From Gnetum montanum (lineage: Eukaryota > Streptophyta > Gnetopsida > Gnetales > Gnetaceae), in the NCBI GenBank assembly GCA_015680685.1, contig MNCI01018365.1:287955-351954 (forward strand): 64,000 bases of DNA, read 5' to 3'. Below are positions 24,119 through 34,819 of this stretch, piece after piece. The notes beneath the pieces are model-generated. The model ran no database searches, was not told where the DNA came from, and saw nothing but the letters and a program-made list of their open reading frames with translations. The position numbers were made by a program, and so were the translations under genes. The stretch's first letter is position 1, and every line of letters starts with the position of its first letter.

Positions 24119-25696
24119 TGAAACACTATGAAAATTGTGAGTCAGCCTCAGGCAAAGATTCATAGTCAGGCAAGAATACATGACCGAATTTCAGAAGGGA
24201 GAACAAGGTAGAGTAAGGCAAAGAGACGCGTAGCATCAACTCTTCGATTTCCTTTGCAGATTTCCAACATCACTATGTTTTATCTTTGTACGTTGTATCA
24301 CGCAACGTAGCGTAATGACGCTTAGCGTGACTCTGTTCAACATAGTCTAGTATCAGAAGGTGACTTACTTCGACACCTAGAGAGGCTTAAGCAGCGTAAT
24401 ATGCGACTTCTCGTATATTTTGCTAAGTCTTTTGTCCAAGGCCAAGTTTACGCTTTGTTACTCACGGTAGCGTAATGAGCTTCGAAAAAGTCAAAGAAAG
24501 TCCAGAAGAAGTGCAACAGATCAACTTTTTTTCCTTTTCTTGCAGATAGCTCATCTTACGCTCGTTACGCAACGCAGCGTATCTCAGCATAAGGCGTCGC
24601 CAAGCTAATCATCATTTTACGCTTCATTACGCTCGGCAGCGTAAACAAGCGTAAAATAGCTTGAATCCATTGTTTTCATGCTTTGTTACACTCTTACATG
24701 CGACGCAACGCGAATGAGCGTAATGTAGCCTAAAGTTAGCTGAGACATGCCCGACGCACATCTTCTATTCACACGTACAGTACGCAAATGAGTGTATTGT
24801 GCGTAATCATAAAGTTCAACACAAAGTTGGTTAGGTCAACGACATTTCAAAAAGTCTGAGACACGTGTCATCACAGCCATCCCTTCTCCACATATTGTCA
24901 AACCTATAAATGTCCCAGTTGGCGAAGAAAAACAAAGGCAACAATGCAGAATAGAAAAAAGACAAAGACAGAAGCAGAGAGAGCAGCACTTTGGCAACTT
25001 TTGACAGCATCACCTTCTAACAGAGATAGAGCATATTTCGCTTGAGCATTGGCAGCAGGAGCGATTACCCCTTTGGCGAAGACACAACTTTCTCCATTGG
25101 TGATCATCGACAGTTTTGAGCAAAGACTACCTAAGGCAGAAGGAGTAGATCAGAGATCAAGAGATCATCTGGTGTGGTTTGTAAGTTTCTATTGATCAGA
25201 AGCAGTTGATCAATAGACGTTAGAACTTGACCTTCCTTGCATCCCATCTTTGGCCTACGAGGTAGATCGGACTTCATCCTGTATCTCTACTTGGATAGTT
25301 TTCTTGTTATTTTGTGTTTGCTTCACATCAAGTAATCGGGGTCTGCCTGTTGTAACGTGGTATACAAAATATTCATTCTTCAAGTCAAAACGTAGATCTT
25401 GCAACCACGCGTTTCTCTCATATTTGCTTCTTCTTACCGTGTTAGCGTTATCATCGTTGTAATTCATCTACATTGTTTTCCCCTCAATTTGCGACTCGTC
25501 GAATCAAATCATTCCATGCAACATTCGTGATTTCCATCAGTTTACTGATTAGTAAGTCCCTGTCTAATCGACAAGACCGTTCAGGGTGCCGCAGATTCGT
25601 TTTTCCAGCATAGCCCTCGCATGGATCCGTGGTCAAAATTGTGTACATGGAATTTTGTTTGGTGTTTTCCAACTGCCGACATTTTCCGTCGTTACA
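24119..25696 (+). repeat. Tat-2 5' LTR
   Basis: Runs from TGAAACACTATG to CGTCGTTACA. The U3 part (24280-24790) is unusually rich in TTACGC and its complement GCGTAA. It includes the TATA box at 24905-24910 and shares all landmarks with 39976-41553. Small frames inside it are on both strands and carry no conserved motif. Confidence 0.95.
24905..24910 (+). promoter_or_regulatory. TATA box of the Tat-2 5' LTR
   Basis: CCTATAAATGTCCC, 786 bases into the LTR; the 3' LTR has the same box at 40762-40767. TTACGC/GCGTAA motifs occupy the 600 bp before it. Transcription probably starts about 30 bp downstream. Confidence 0.7.
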
Positions 25697-25724
25697 GTTT
25701 TCTGGCACTAGAAGGAGGGCCTAG
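25697..25724 (+). other. Tat-2 primer-binding site
   Basis: GTTTTC, then TGGCACTAGAAGGAGGGCC directly after the LTR. The TGG start fits pairing to a tRNA 3' end. It differs from the tRNA-Asp type of the Ath elements. Tat-clade elements often use tRNA-Arg, but I cannot confirm the tRNA from sequence alone. Confidence 0.7.
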
Positions 25725-25955
25725 GCTCCGATTCGTATTTTTTATGGGTAGCCCTGTTAGCAATCTATACCCGCGTTGCCAGAAACGTGAACGTAATACC
25801 TCTAGGGAAGTTTACGAAAGTTCGTGTGGTGTAGATCGATTACCTTAACGATTCCTCTGGAATCCTACAGGGTAGAAAGCCTAAATGCGATCTTCTTTGT
25901 CCATCACTTTTTCTCTTAGATCCAGTCATTTATTGTCAATTAATCTACCTAATCA

Positions 25956-28468
25956 ATGGATCCATCTTACACAACCACAACCTCCATGGTCGCCGCTGAC
26001 TTGGGTGCAACATCTGTGAACCCTATCGCTATCACCAGGCCAGCTCCTGGTGCAGCGGGACCTCAGGGACCATCGCGTTAGTCATTGAGGCTACAGGGCA
26101 AAGGCCCAATATTTACTGTCATGACCCCTGAGGAATACAACTTTATCTACATCAAGATTCAGGCGAAGCTTGCCCTTAGTCGAGCCGAAATCGAGGCGAA
26201 GCAAAATTTTGAGATGATTCATCGAGGAGGCCAGGATTTCACCCCAACAGCCTATGAAATCATCCCTTTAACGGACCAGCAACATGAAATTATAACACAG
26301 TTGGTCATGGCTAAGAGCCAGGCTGCACGGGCTATGATGGAACCCTAGAATGGGGAGGAAGAAGATGATGAGTTTGCAGCCCAGTCTGAGCATTCGTATC
26401 ACACCCTTAGTCCCCACACTTATGTTAACCCATTATTCCCTTTTAACGGAGAAGCCGCCTCGCTCTACTCGGCCATGACCGCACAGACGCACGTCCCCAT
26501 GATTCCGCAAGGCACCGCGCAGCCCTCTAGGCTGCAAGTGCAAGTACCTGACAATAACACGGGGGCGGTTTCCTCACCACGTGTACTCAACATTCCGGCG
26601 GTGGTTCCAGTGACCACCGCGTCCCATTTCATCCCTCAAATCCAACCCCAAACCATATCCACAACTCACCCAATGCAAACCTTATCTTTGCCGCCCCCTC
26701 CAACCCAGCAGGTCATCACTGTCGTGCAGCCACAGATGCCTATCCAACAACCTGCCGCAAGTTAGTGGACCTACCCCGCGGCACAACACAACCAGTCTGC
26801 GGTGTATGGTGTGCAACCCTCGGTGGCACCTGCAACGCATATTCCGTAGGTGATCCCGCAATATACCTATCCTTATCCCGTGCAGCCGGCAGCAGCTAAT
26901 ATTTCTTCTCAAATTGGTGGATGGTGGTCTACACAGGCACCCCTACCTGCGGGGATCCCTGCCCCACCATCTACTGGTCAAACCATCCCATCATTTCCAT
27001 TACCTGGCCCTGCTTTCCCAGGTCAGCCCCTTGCTCTTCCTACACAGACACCTCTAGCAACAGGGCTGGATCAAGCCTTTTTACTAATTCAAACCCTCAC
27101 AGAGGAGGTTAGGCATCTTAAGGTCACTGGCTTAGACACTGTACAGATCATGGACTTTTACCAAGATGATCCTATTAGCTCAGCGGTCCTTATGCTGTCA
27201 TTGCCACCTGGGATGTCCTTACCTCATTTCATCAAGTATAATGGGGAGGGGAATCCTAATGCTCACTTGGTCACTTTTAGATCCGAATCCTTGTTGTTGC
27301 AGCAGTGGCCTCACACGATTATCCACGTCTTTGCTATGTCTTTGATAGGGAAAGCTCTAGATTGGTATCAAGCCCTCCCACGCTCTTCCATTTCAACCTT
27401 GGAAGAGCTTATGACACAATTCGCGACTCGCTTTAAATACAACTTAAAGCTGGAAGTCACATTAGATCAACTCATGGGAGTAAAATAGGATCCTCTCGAA
27501 CCAGTCCAGAAGTTCATACAGCGCTGGAATGCTACTTTGAATAAAATCCGTGAGCCAATCGCGGACTCACATTTACTAGCCATCTTCAAAGGATTAGTCA
27601 ATGACTTTATCAAGTCAAAGCTGTATTATCTTTCCCCCAACTCTTTACATCAGGCCTTCGCTCAGATTAGAAGCATTCAAGATGCTGCGGAGGCCAGCAA
27701 AGACCCGACGTATGTCACCTACAAAAACACACACAACAAGGCTAAGGATAAAAGCAAAGCGACAACAACGACAGTGGATACGTTGACTAAAGGCACAAAG
27801 AACAAGAGCAAGAAGGCACCTACGGTGCCTTCTAAGACCACGACCAATGCAGGTAGCACTAGCCAAGATACAGCTGCCCCTGAAAGCTCCCCCAGCCAAA
27901 ACCAAATTTTGAGCATAAAGATCGCTCAAAGTATACAGCCCTACCTGTAAAACACTTAGAACTGTTGAAAAAATTGTTAGGGGCAGGATATATGCAACCT
28001 AAAAGGGTATCCGAAGAAGCTCTAAAGTGTCACAGACATCATTGTGAACTGCTGAAGAACCCTTCTTTAGCCCTACCTAATGAGCCACCAGTTCTGAAAT
28101 CTTTTAGGCTGGACCATTTCTGTGACTACCACCAGCTGTGTGGTCACGACATAGATTACTGCTAGGCGTTGAAGGACGATATTCAATGCATGATCGACGA
28201 TGGTCATTTAAAATTAGACGGCAGTAATCCAACATGTCCGGAAAACCAGGTGTTGCACATGTATAAGAATCCATTGAACGCAAGCGACACACCTTACACG
28301 ATCAGCGTAGTGAATACGGACGGTGAGAGGAAAGTACTACCCAAACAATCATTTGTTTTGAGTGTACCTACCAACTCACCAAGGGGGCCAAACTTTTCAT
28401 CGGTAGTCAATGGTGTCTTGAGGTTTCATTATACGGGCACCTGTGCAGAATACCACTCAGCCACATAG
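25956..28468 (+). pseudogene. Tat-2 gag, with stops and a frameshift
   Basis: One frame runs from ATG 25956 to 27950. Its internal stops at about 26082, 26346, 26763, 26847 and 27486 are all TAG. The order is an N-terminal region, a proline/glutamine-rich linker (26475-27060), a capsid-like segment (27150-27800) with HFIKYNGEGNPNAHL and MSLIGKALDWYQALP, then a lysine-rich tail. After a frameshift near 27950 the frame 27965-28468 carries a Tat-type knuckle, CDYHQLCGHDIDYC, with a TAG where Trp is usual, followed by ALKDDIQ. Gag packages the RNA; this copy cannot make it in one piece. Confidence 0.85.
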
Positions 28469-29741
28469 TAACAGACAAGTCGTGGCTTTGTCTGTGCCCA
28501 TGCCTAGGGCACGTTTCATCATTAGAGCGCCAAAACCACTGGTTGCTCCTCTCACGCAGGGGCAAACCTCTAACCAAAATCATCAACCAACACCTGACAA
28601 GCGAAAGGGAGAGGACACATCTGTTAACGCGACGAAAGATCATTTTACGCTCGGCTTCTCTAAGCCTAGGCCCCTAGCCTCTGTGCCTTCGCCTGTACCT
28701 CAAAAACAGAGTAAAGGTGTGGAAACGCAACCACCTCCTCCCGGCAAGGCAAAGAACAACCCCCCAACTGACACCGTTCCACCTCGGGAGATTCGTCTCT
28801 TGGGCCGTATGGAAGAGGACAAGGGAGATAAACAACCCAACTGAGAGAAGGACCTCCTCGACGCGTTTACGCAGGTCAAATAGGCTCTCAAACAAAAAAA
28901 TACAACACTGAGCCTCTATGACCTGCTTATGACGTCCCAGGAACACCGTGAGGCTATGGTTCGCATGCTGACATCCATATTTGTGGATGAAAGCTTTCCA
29001 GTGGAGGAGGATGCGATACATGCTCTCATGTTTCCTTCCGAAGCTGAGCAGTCTCAGCCTACCTCGCTGACTTTTCATGACGAGTCTATCAAAGATGATC
29101 CTGAGAAAGGTCAGGTGACCACTGAACCCATGTTCATTACCATTCGGGTTGGTTAGTACTGAATCCGGAGGGTACACGTGGACGATGGCGCAGCTACAAA
29201 CATCATTCCTTATTCCATCATGGATAGGTTAGGTCTGGTCAACCAGATCACTCCCACGACGACAGCTTGCATAAAATCGTTCAATGGAACAAGGGTTCAG
29301 GTCAAAGGGATGGTTCGTATCGAATTTGTGGCAGGAGATCAATTCCCAACGGAGGCCAAATTCCTAGTCGTCGAGGAGATGCCTGGATTCAACTTGATCT
29401 TAGGGAGGTCATGGCTAGCCCAGCTGAGGGCGGTTTCATCACTGATACACCAAGAGATACACCTACCCTATGCTGGAGGGGAGGTTGTAATATGCAGTGA
29501 TGAAGTCACCCCCAGGACTGTTAACAACATTGAAGAAGAATGGGGTTCGGAGATAGAAACATCGGATGATCAAACCTATCTCCAAATCCCTCAACAAATC
29601 AACACTAATGATGACAGTCTAGCCTGGGCCAACCTGCCATTTCAGGATGGCGGCGTAGAGGAGTTAGATCGTAAATCCCCCCGCCCTTACACAACACTCA
29701 ACGTGAAGGCCATTAAAAGACAACTAAGGATTGATGGTTGA
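28443..29741 (+). pseudogene. Tat-2 gag C-terminus and aspartic protease
   Basis: One frame, shifted from the knuckle frame, with stops near 28842, 28881, 29154 and 29160. SLYDLLMTSQEHREAM (28912-28959) is a typical Tat Gag-Pol linker motif. The protease segment follows: VDDGAATNIIPYSIMDRLGL from 29175, then MVRIEFVAGDQFPTEAKFLV and NLILGRSWLAQL near 29390. The active-site triplet reads DDG, a variant common in Tat proteases rather than obvious decay. The frame ends at TGA 29739. RT does not follow for 5 kb, so protease and RT cannot be made as one protein without splicing or a deletion in other copies. Confidence 0.85.
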
Positions 29742-29973
29742 AGAATGACATTTACGCACATTATCACGTTTTGTTAGCTATCGCCGTTTGCATTCAGTAG
29801 TCTGTTTTTCATTCAATACATATTTACGCTATAAACGTTTTCAATTTTTACGATTGCCTTCTCTTTACGCTATTGCATTTCTTTTACGTACGCTATTCAT
29901 ATTGCTTAATCACTTTAGCCTAATTACATAGAATTGTATACTGTCATCATTTACGTTTCCTACATTACGTAAA

Positions 29974-30142
29974 AGGCCCGCAATGGCCTTAAACTAGTTA
30001 TGGCCTGCAACGGCCTTAAACTAGCCATGGCCCGCAATGGCCTTAAACTAATTTCCAGTTTACGCAGACTCCTCTGATGGCCCGTAATGGCCTTAAACTA
30101 GTCCCCAGTTTACGCATATGGCCCGCAATGGCCTTAAACTAG
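29974..30142 (+). repeat. Five-copy GGCCTTAAACTAG repeat
   Basis: GGCCCGCAATGGCCTTAAAC recurs five times with small changes, at about 29975, 30003, 30030, 30078 and 30120. Some copies are separated by CCAGTTTACGCA. The GGCC...GGCC core can form a small stem. The same kind of repeat lies in the Tat-1 3' region (52915-53130) and, in altered form, in the Tat-2 3' region (38330-38830). Confidence 0.9.
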
Positions 30143-30335
30143 CTCTTCCATTCCAGCGGCATAATTTAGGCAAAATCCTTAACAATTATGCTTACGCCTT
30201 GCAGATAAAAACGTAAAAGACAAAAAAAAATATGAATAACATTTAAAATTGCCACAAAAAATCTTGTAGCTAGCCTTCCAGTCGTTAGCATAACCATTGT
30301 TGATTCCAATCAATAAAGCCATGCGTAAACCACAA

Positions 30336-33300
30336 TTACGCATCTCCCCTAATGCCACTGTCACCAGTATCTTTTAAGTCCAGCTCTAGCCCTAATGGAT
30401 CATCCTCTAGTGGACCTTCTCTTCTGGGAAGTAGCCCTTCATGAGGAATTTCCTCTTCATGAGGTCCTTTCTCTGGCACCAGCTCCACAGGGGGATGCTC
30501 CTCATCACTACGCTCCTCTTCCTGTGCTTGCTCCTCAGCTTGCTCATCTTCTCTATCCCCTTCGGGCACCTAGATATAAAAAATATATTAGCAAGACAAA
30601 ACTTGACAACACAATAGGAAAATTTAGACTTAGCCATGATAAAACTTACTCGCGATGGCCCTGCTTCCGCAGCAAAAGGAAGCTTTTCTAGGCCAGCCCA
30701 CAGGCACTTCATAATTTACTCTTCAGTTAGGTCTGACCACACATCATCTCCTAAGGTAGCTCCAGCCTTCACCTTCCCTTTCTCCATGCTAGTCTAGCGA
30801 GGCGAGTCAGGGAAGAATGTAGGGATTGTAGTCTGGCCCCCAGGGAGAGTCATCTCTCTTTCCGAGGATGCACTTATAGTCACCTGCTCCTCGAACTTCT
30901 TGAAGGCTTCGAATGCTCCAATGACGTCAAGGAAGACTTGCAAGGATTGAGCTTTGATGGCAGAATTGTGGTAAAGTTTACAATAAGTGATGCTTTCTCA
31001 CTTATACAAATGTTTATGGTCCTTTTCCTTCTGCCCCCACTCTTGCACACTTGCACAGTAATCCCTCCAATCCTGGCTTTTCTAAGCTAGGAGCTCTATC
31101 TGCATCTGCTGCTCTACCAACGCCTGACTGGTTTGCACGCTATTTTTGATGGCGGTCCAATAACAAGAGTAGTCAATAACAGTAGTACGCCAGTCCTCGT
31201 CACCCATCTCCCGCGCCTTTAGGAATTCGCATCGCGACTTTAGGTCTCTGACCTCTTTGGTCAGAGACTCAATATTCTGATCTGACCTCTGCAACCTTTT
31301 CCAGAGGTTTTCATTCACGCCTTTACTCTCCCATAAGGAGCGAGTCGAGCGTAACACACATTTATGCATTTCCTCATAAATGTGGCGTGACACGACTACC
31401 CCATCCGATGGAGGCCCCACTGTGTCCAAATCAATGGGCTCCATTGGGTCCCATCGAAGGCGAGCTCCTAACAGCAAACATTATCATTGTATATGACACA
31501 TTACTATTGTACAATAAAATACACCTTTTATAACTATAGCATACCATCTTCAGGATCGATGTGCTCAAGATGCTCGATCATATCATTGACAACGCCCTCC
31601 ATGAAGGTGAACTTGTCAGGAAAGTCTCTCCATGCTCTGCTCACAGTGGCGGACGCAGACGTATCCCCTTCTCCTGTAGCGTAGTTAAGTTAGAAACTTT
31701 GATTATTAACAGAATTCTGTAAAATTTCCATTACCTCTATCGGTGACAGTGGCAACTTCACCAACATCTTCCGTCTCCTTTTCCTCTTCACGCACATGAG
31801 TCTGTGCGTCGCTGGTTCCAACAACTGGGGCCTCCTCACGCACAAGGGTCTGTGCGTGGCTCACTCTAACAGCTGGGGCCTCTTTTTCTAAAACTGGGGC
31901 CCCTTCCCCACAACTTAGTATCACTACCCCTATTTCAGGGGTTAGCTGCTCCATAATTTTTACTGGTCATATCACAATACTCTTAATATATCATTCCAAA
32001 TATTCTAAGTAAACATTGCGTAATACAGCTTTCAATACATTTCTTCACACTTACCAGGTGGAGGTTTACTCCGCTGAACTCTGACCTCCACAGCTCTGCC
32101 TGTGCCACTCCCAGGCTCCGCAGAGGCCTCAGTTATACGAAGCCTTTTACGCCGAGCTCTAGGTTCTACAATTTCCACCACCAAACGTTTCCCTCATGAG
32201 GCATCGCCAATGTAGGTAGGCATTATCCCACCTACACTATCGGGGCCTCGTAGTCGAGACGCCGCTAAACCCTTGGTCATTATCGACAGAGACTCCCCAA
32301 TTCCTTCCGGAGGATCCTACCCACTGGTAGTGCTGAGGATATGTGTAATCCAAGGTTTGGATAGCTGGTCTCAGTCTTGTTGCACCCAGACCCCATTCCT
32401 TTGGACGACCAAAAACTCAGCAAAACGCCGAAGGCAAGCTATGAAGAAGGTGTAATGCACATTGAAACAAGACTCGAGCTTCTTGCGAAACCTGATCATC
32501 TCATAGCATAGTCCCGCGACAAAATAGCTTGCCCAATTGAACTGGGTCCCTTCTTCCAGAACCTCCCGCATAATACAGGTCTACTCTATGGAAAAGAACT
32601 TCCCTTGCAAGAGTGTTTTGGGGAAAGTCCGGGCCCGGAAAAGGGGATAAACTGTCTTGGCGACTCCTAGTTTGATTCTTTCATAAGGAATCCCTTTAGG
32701 CTCCTTCTTGACCCTTACCCACTCCTCCAGCCACTTCTAGCAGTCGAGACTCCTCTTCGCCTTCTCGTCTATGGGAAGGCCATCAGAGGGGATGCCAAAA
32801 AGGTCTGCAAAGAGCTGAGCGTCAATGTCAAAACTTACACGTACGTGATGCACGCGCGTGCAAAAACGCTCTGCCTTTTCGCTGAAGGAGTTGACCAGGG
32901 TTAGCATTTCACTGGCGGGGACATCAGGAGTTGCAGCTAAAAATAAATGCATTAGCCTTGCTTCTCGGATCTTGGTGACCACCGCAACTGGGACCGCCAA
33001 GTGGCCGAGCTAGCGTTGTGCATCCTTGATGTCGCAGTAGCGGAAGAGGACGGTATTCGCCTCGCGGTCGGAAATTGTAAGGGTAATCTCTTGGGATTCC
33101 CTGACTAAACAATGTAAGACACAGGTCGAACAAAAATACTATTACATAGCGTTCACAATTCACAACTACACCACGCAATAATAGAATATGCAGCAGTTTT
33201 ACTAGGTCCAAATGGCAAAGGAAATGGAGGAAGGTTCCTCTACACGTCCTCAACGGTAAGGGGCGGATCCAAGGTCCAGTCATCATATAGCCACTCGAGA

Positions 33301-34406
33301 TTCTGGCAATTCTCAAAAGTGTCAGCATAGCGGGTGGGGTACTCATGAATGTCGAAGCCGATTTGCCCTATCACACCAGCGCGTACGTTGCTAGTTGAGG
33401 TAAACGTCTTTATTGCCGTTTTGGTCCATGACAACGTATCACCATCTCCTACTAACCTATTCTCATGAATAAAAAACCTGTACCATACCACATAGGCTTA
33501 TCTTACGCTTTGCAAAACCCAGCCAACAAACATATAACAAAAATACAGTCAACAAAACTACTTACCCGCCTGAATAATACACAGTGCCTACTGGGTTCTG
33601 GAAGTAGGTCGAGAGATGGCGAGCCACGAACAGAGTGTTATATGCATGGTAGCAACTGAATTGGGCCATGTCCCAAATCCAACCCAAGCACCTCAAACCT
33701 CGGGCGCTGAGGTCTCGGTCCTCGGGATGACTGGTGTCAATGGCTCTGTCTGTCAAGAAAGCCAGGATCCCCTGCGCGGAACCCACTAACAGGTGCTCCA
33801 GAATGGCACCAGCGATATCACCTGACAAATTAGACCATATAATAACGCTGTAGTTGTGCAGTAAGAACTGCAAAAACTCCAGCGTACCCTTTCGAAACCA
33901 TATGGCCTTCCCATGCAACCGAGTTTGCGAGGGAGGGACATTAGGCACGATTGGGTTTATACAGCACAGAACCCCAACGATGTCTAACACGATCAAGACA
34001 GGCTTTAGCATAATACTGTACAGAAAACGTAATACATAGATCAACATCTAGATTCACATTTGCATGTTTAAATACAGAAAACCTACAAATTACACTTAGT
34101 TATCCATGCCGAAATTGCCAAAACCCTTGCAACAGCGCAAGGTTTGTCTCTGACAACGGCGATAGATGCAACCACATTAAACCCAAGTCTTAACGCGAGG
34201 TCCATAGTCTAAAACCCTCGTTTACATGAACAACGCTACAACAATAAACACCACTAGAGTAACACAAATACGCAAGAGATAGCCTACTGGTTCAAGGGCG
34301 TAGGGTCCCTCACTTCGACCACTGCCTGCGAAGCGCGCTCCAAATTCTCTTGCACCTTGTCGATCTTAGCCAATTTCGTGTTCTTCTTTTTTGCTTTAGG
34401 TGCCAT
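30336..34406 (-). pseudogene. Antisense multi-exon gene inside Tat-2 (8 exons), interrupted by stops
   Basis: Exons, minus strand: 34406-34288, 34015-33566, 33477-33244, 33100-32055, 31962-31735, 31673-31545, 31467-30650, 30569-30336. Introns begin GTAGGC, GTAAGT, GTAGAG, GTAAGT, GTAATG, GTATGC, GTAAGT and all end in AG (mostly YACAG or TAG). All seven joins keep the frame, giving about 1,085 codons. Start: MAPKAKKKNTK. Exon 2 carries LKPVLIVLDIVGVLC and LEFLQFLLHNYSVIIWSN, weakly like FCP1/NIF-type HAD phosphatases. Exon 4 carries VRVSFDIDAQLFADLFGIPS, like plant transposon-derived proteins and the Ath accessory ORFs. Exon 5 is an acidic repeat (REEAPVV/HAQT). Exon 7 has a coiled coil (LTKEVRDLKSRCEFLKARE). 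Exon 8 is Glu/Pro-rich. In-frame stops lie in exons 4 and 7. Function unknown; antisense extra ORFs are known from Tat elements. Confidence 0.7.
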
Positions 34407-34819
34407 TGTCACAATTTCAGAACCTTCACAGCTTCACACGTTCACGCCTTTGCAAATTACACGTTCCAACCTTCTGCTCCTCTTTCTCTCGCTTCGTAAC
34501 AGTTAGGAATTTGAATTCACGATAGCCAGCAGCCCGTTCTCACCGAAAACTACTTACTTATATGCGAGAATCACCGACTTGATATCTGATTTCAGCAGGA
34601 CTTTCCTAAAACGGAACCCAAAAATCAAGGTATTAATGCGGTAGATATCGCATGCGCCACTGTCCGAAATGACATTAAACTACCACATCTTATTATCTCG
34701 TAATCAGGTAGCATTAATTGCAGTCTGTTTACAATATTCAAAATTCAGTTAGCCTTCCACGTTCGACAACACCACATCATGCTTTCTTCTAATCATTTAC
34801 ACATTTGTCGATTTTGCAG

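Larger units (their letters stand above)
29742..34819 (+). other. Spacer between Tat-2 protease and RT, possible sense-strand intron
   Basis: No sense-strand coding. It contains short tandem repeats (29974-30142) and the antisense gene (30336-34406). Its right edge, TTTGTCGATTTTGCAG at 34804-34819, looks like a splice acceptor and leaves the RT frame in phase 0. A phase-0 donor candidate, AAC/GTGAAG at 29703, lies just before the protease stop. A second compatible pair is donor 29737 (G/GTTGAA) with acceptor 34850 (TTTTCAG), both phase 1. Ogre elements, relatives in the Tat clade, are known to have an intron between protease and RT; the assignment here is inference. Confidence 0.5.

Noticed and set aside
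24124-24128. LTR start of Tat-2 at TGAAAATTG (24129), giving no target duplication
   Set aside because: Similarity of the two LTRs extends 10 bp further left to TGAAACAC, which gives equal 1578-bp LTRs and a perfect CCATG duplication.
24831-25467. Small ORFs repeated in both Tat-2 LTRs (also 40688-41324)
   Set aside because: They recur only because the LTR is duplicated. They lie across the TATA box and leader on both strands and lack conserved motifs.
28674-29177. 167-codon minus-strand frame in Tat-2 gag-protease
   Set aside because: Shadow of the sense gag-protease frame, which carries recognisable motifs.
32924-33346. 140-codon minus-strand frame overlapping antisense exons 3 and 4
   Set aside because: It uses a different phase from both flanking exons and runs through the intron. 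With the GTAGAG donor at 33243 the exon 4 frame joins exon 3 correctly, so this is a shadow frame.
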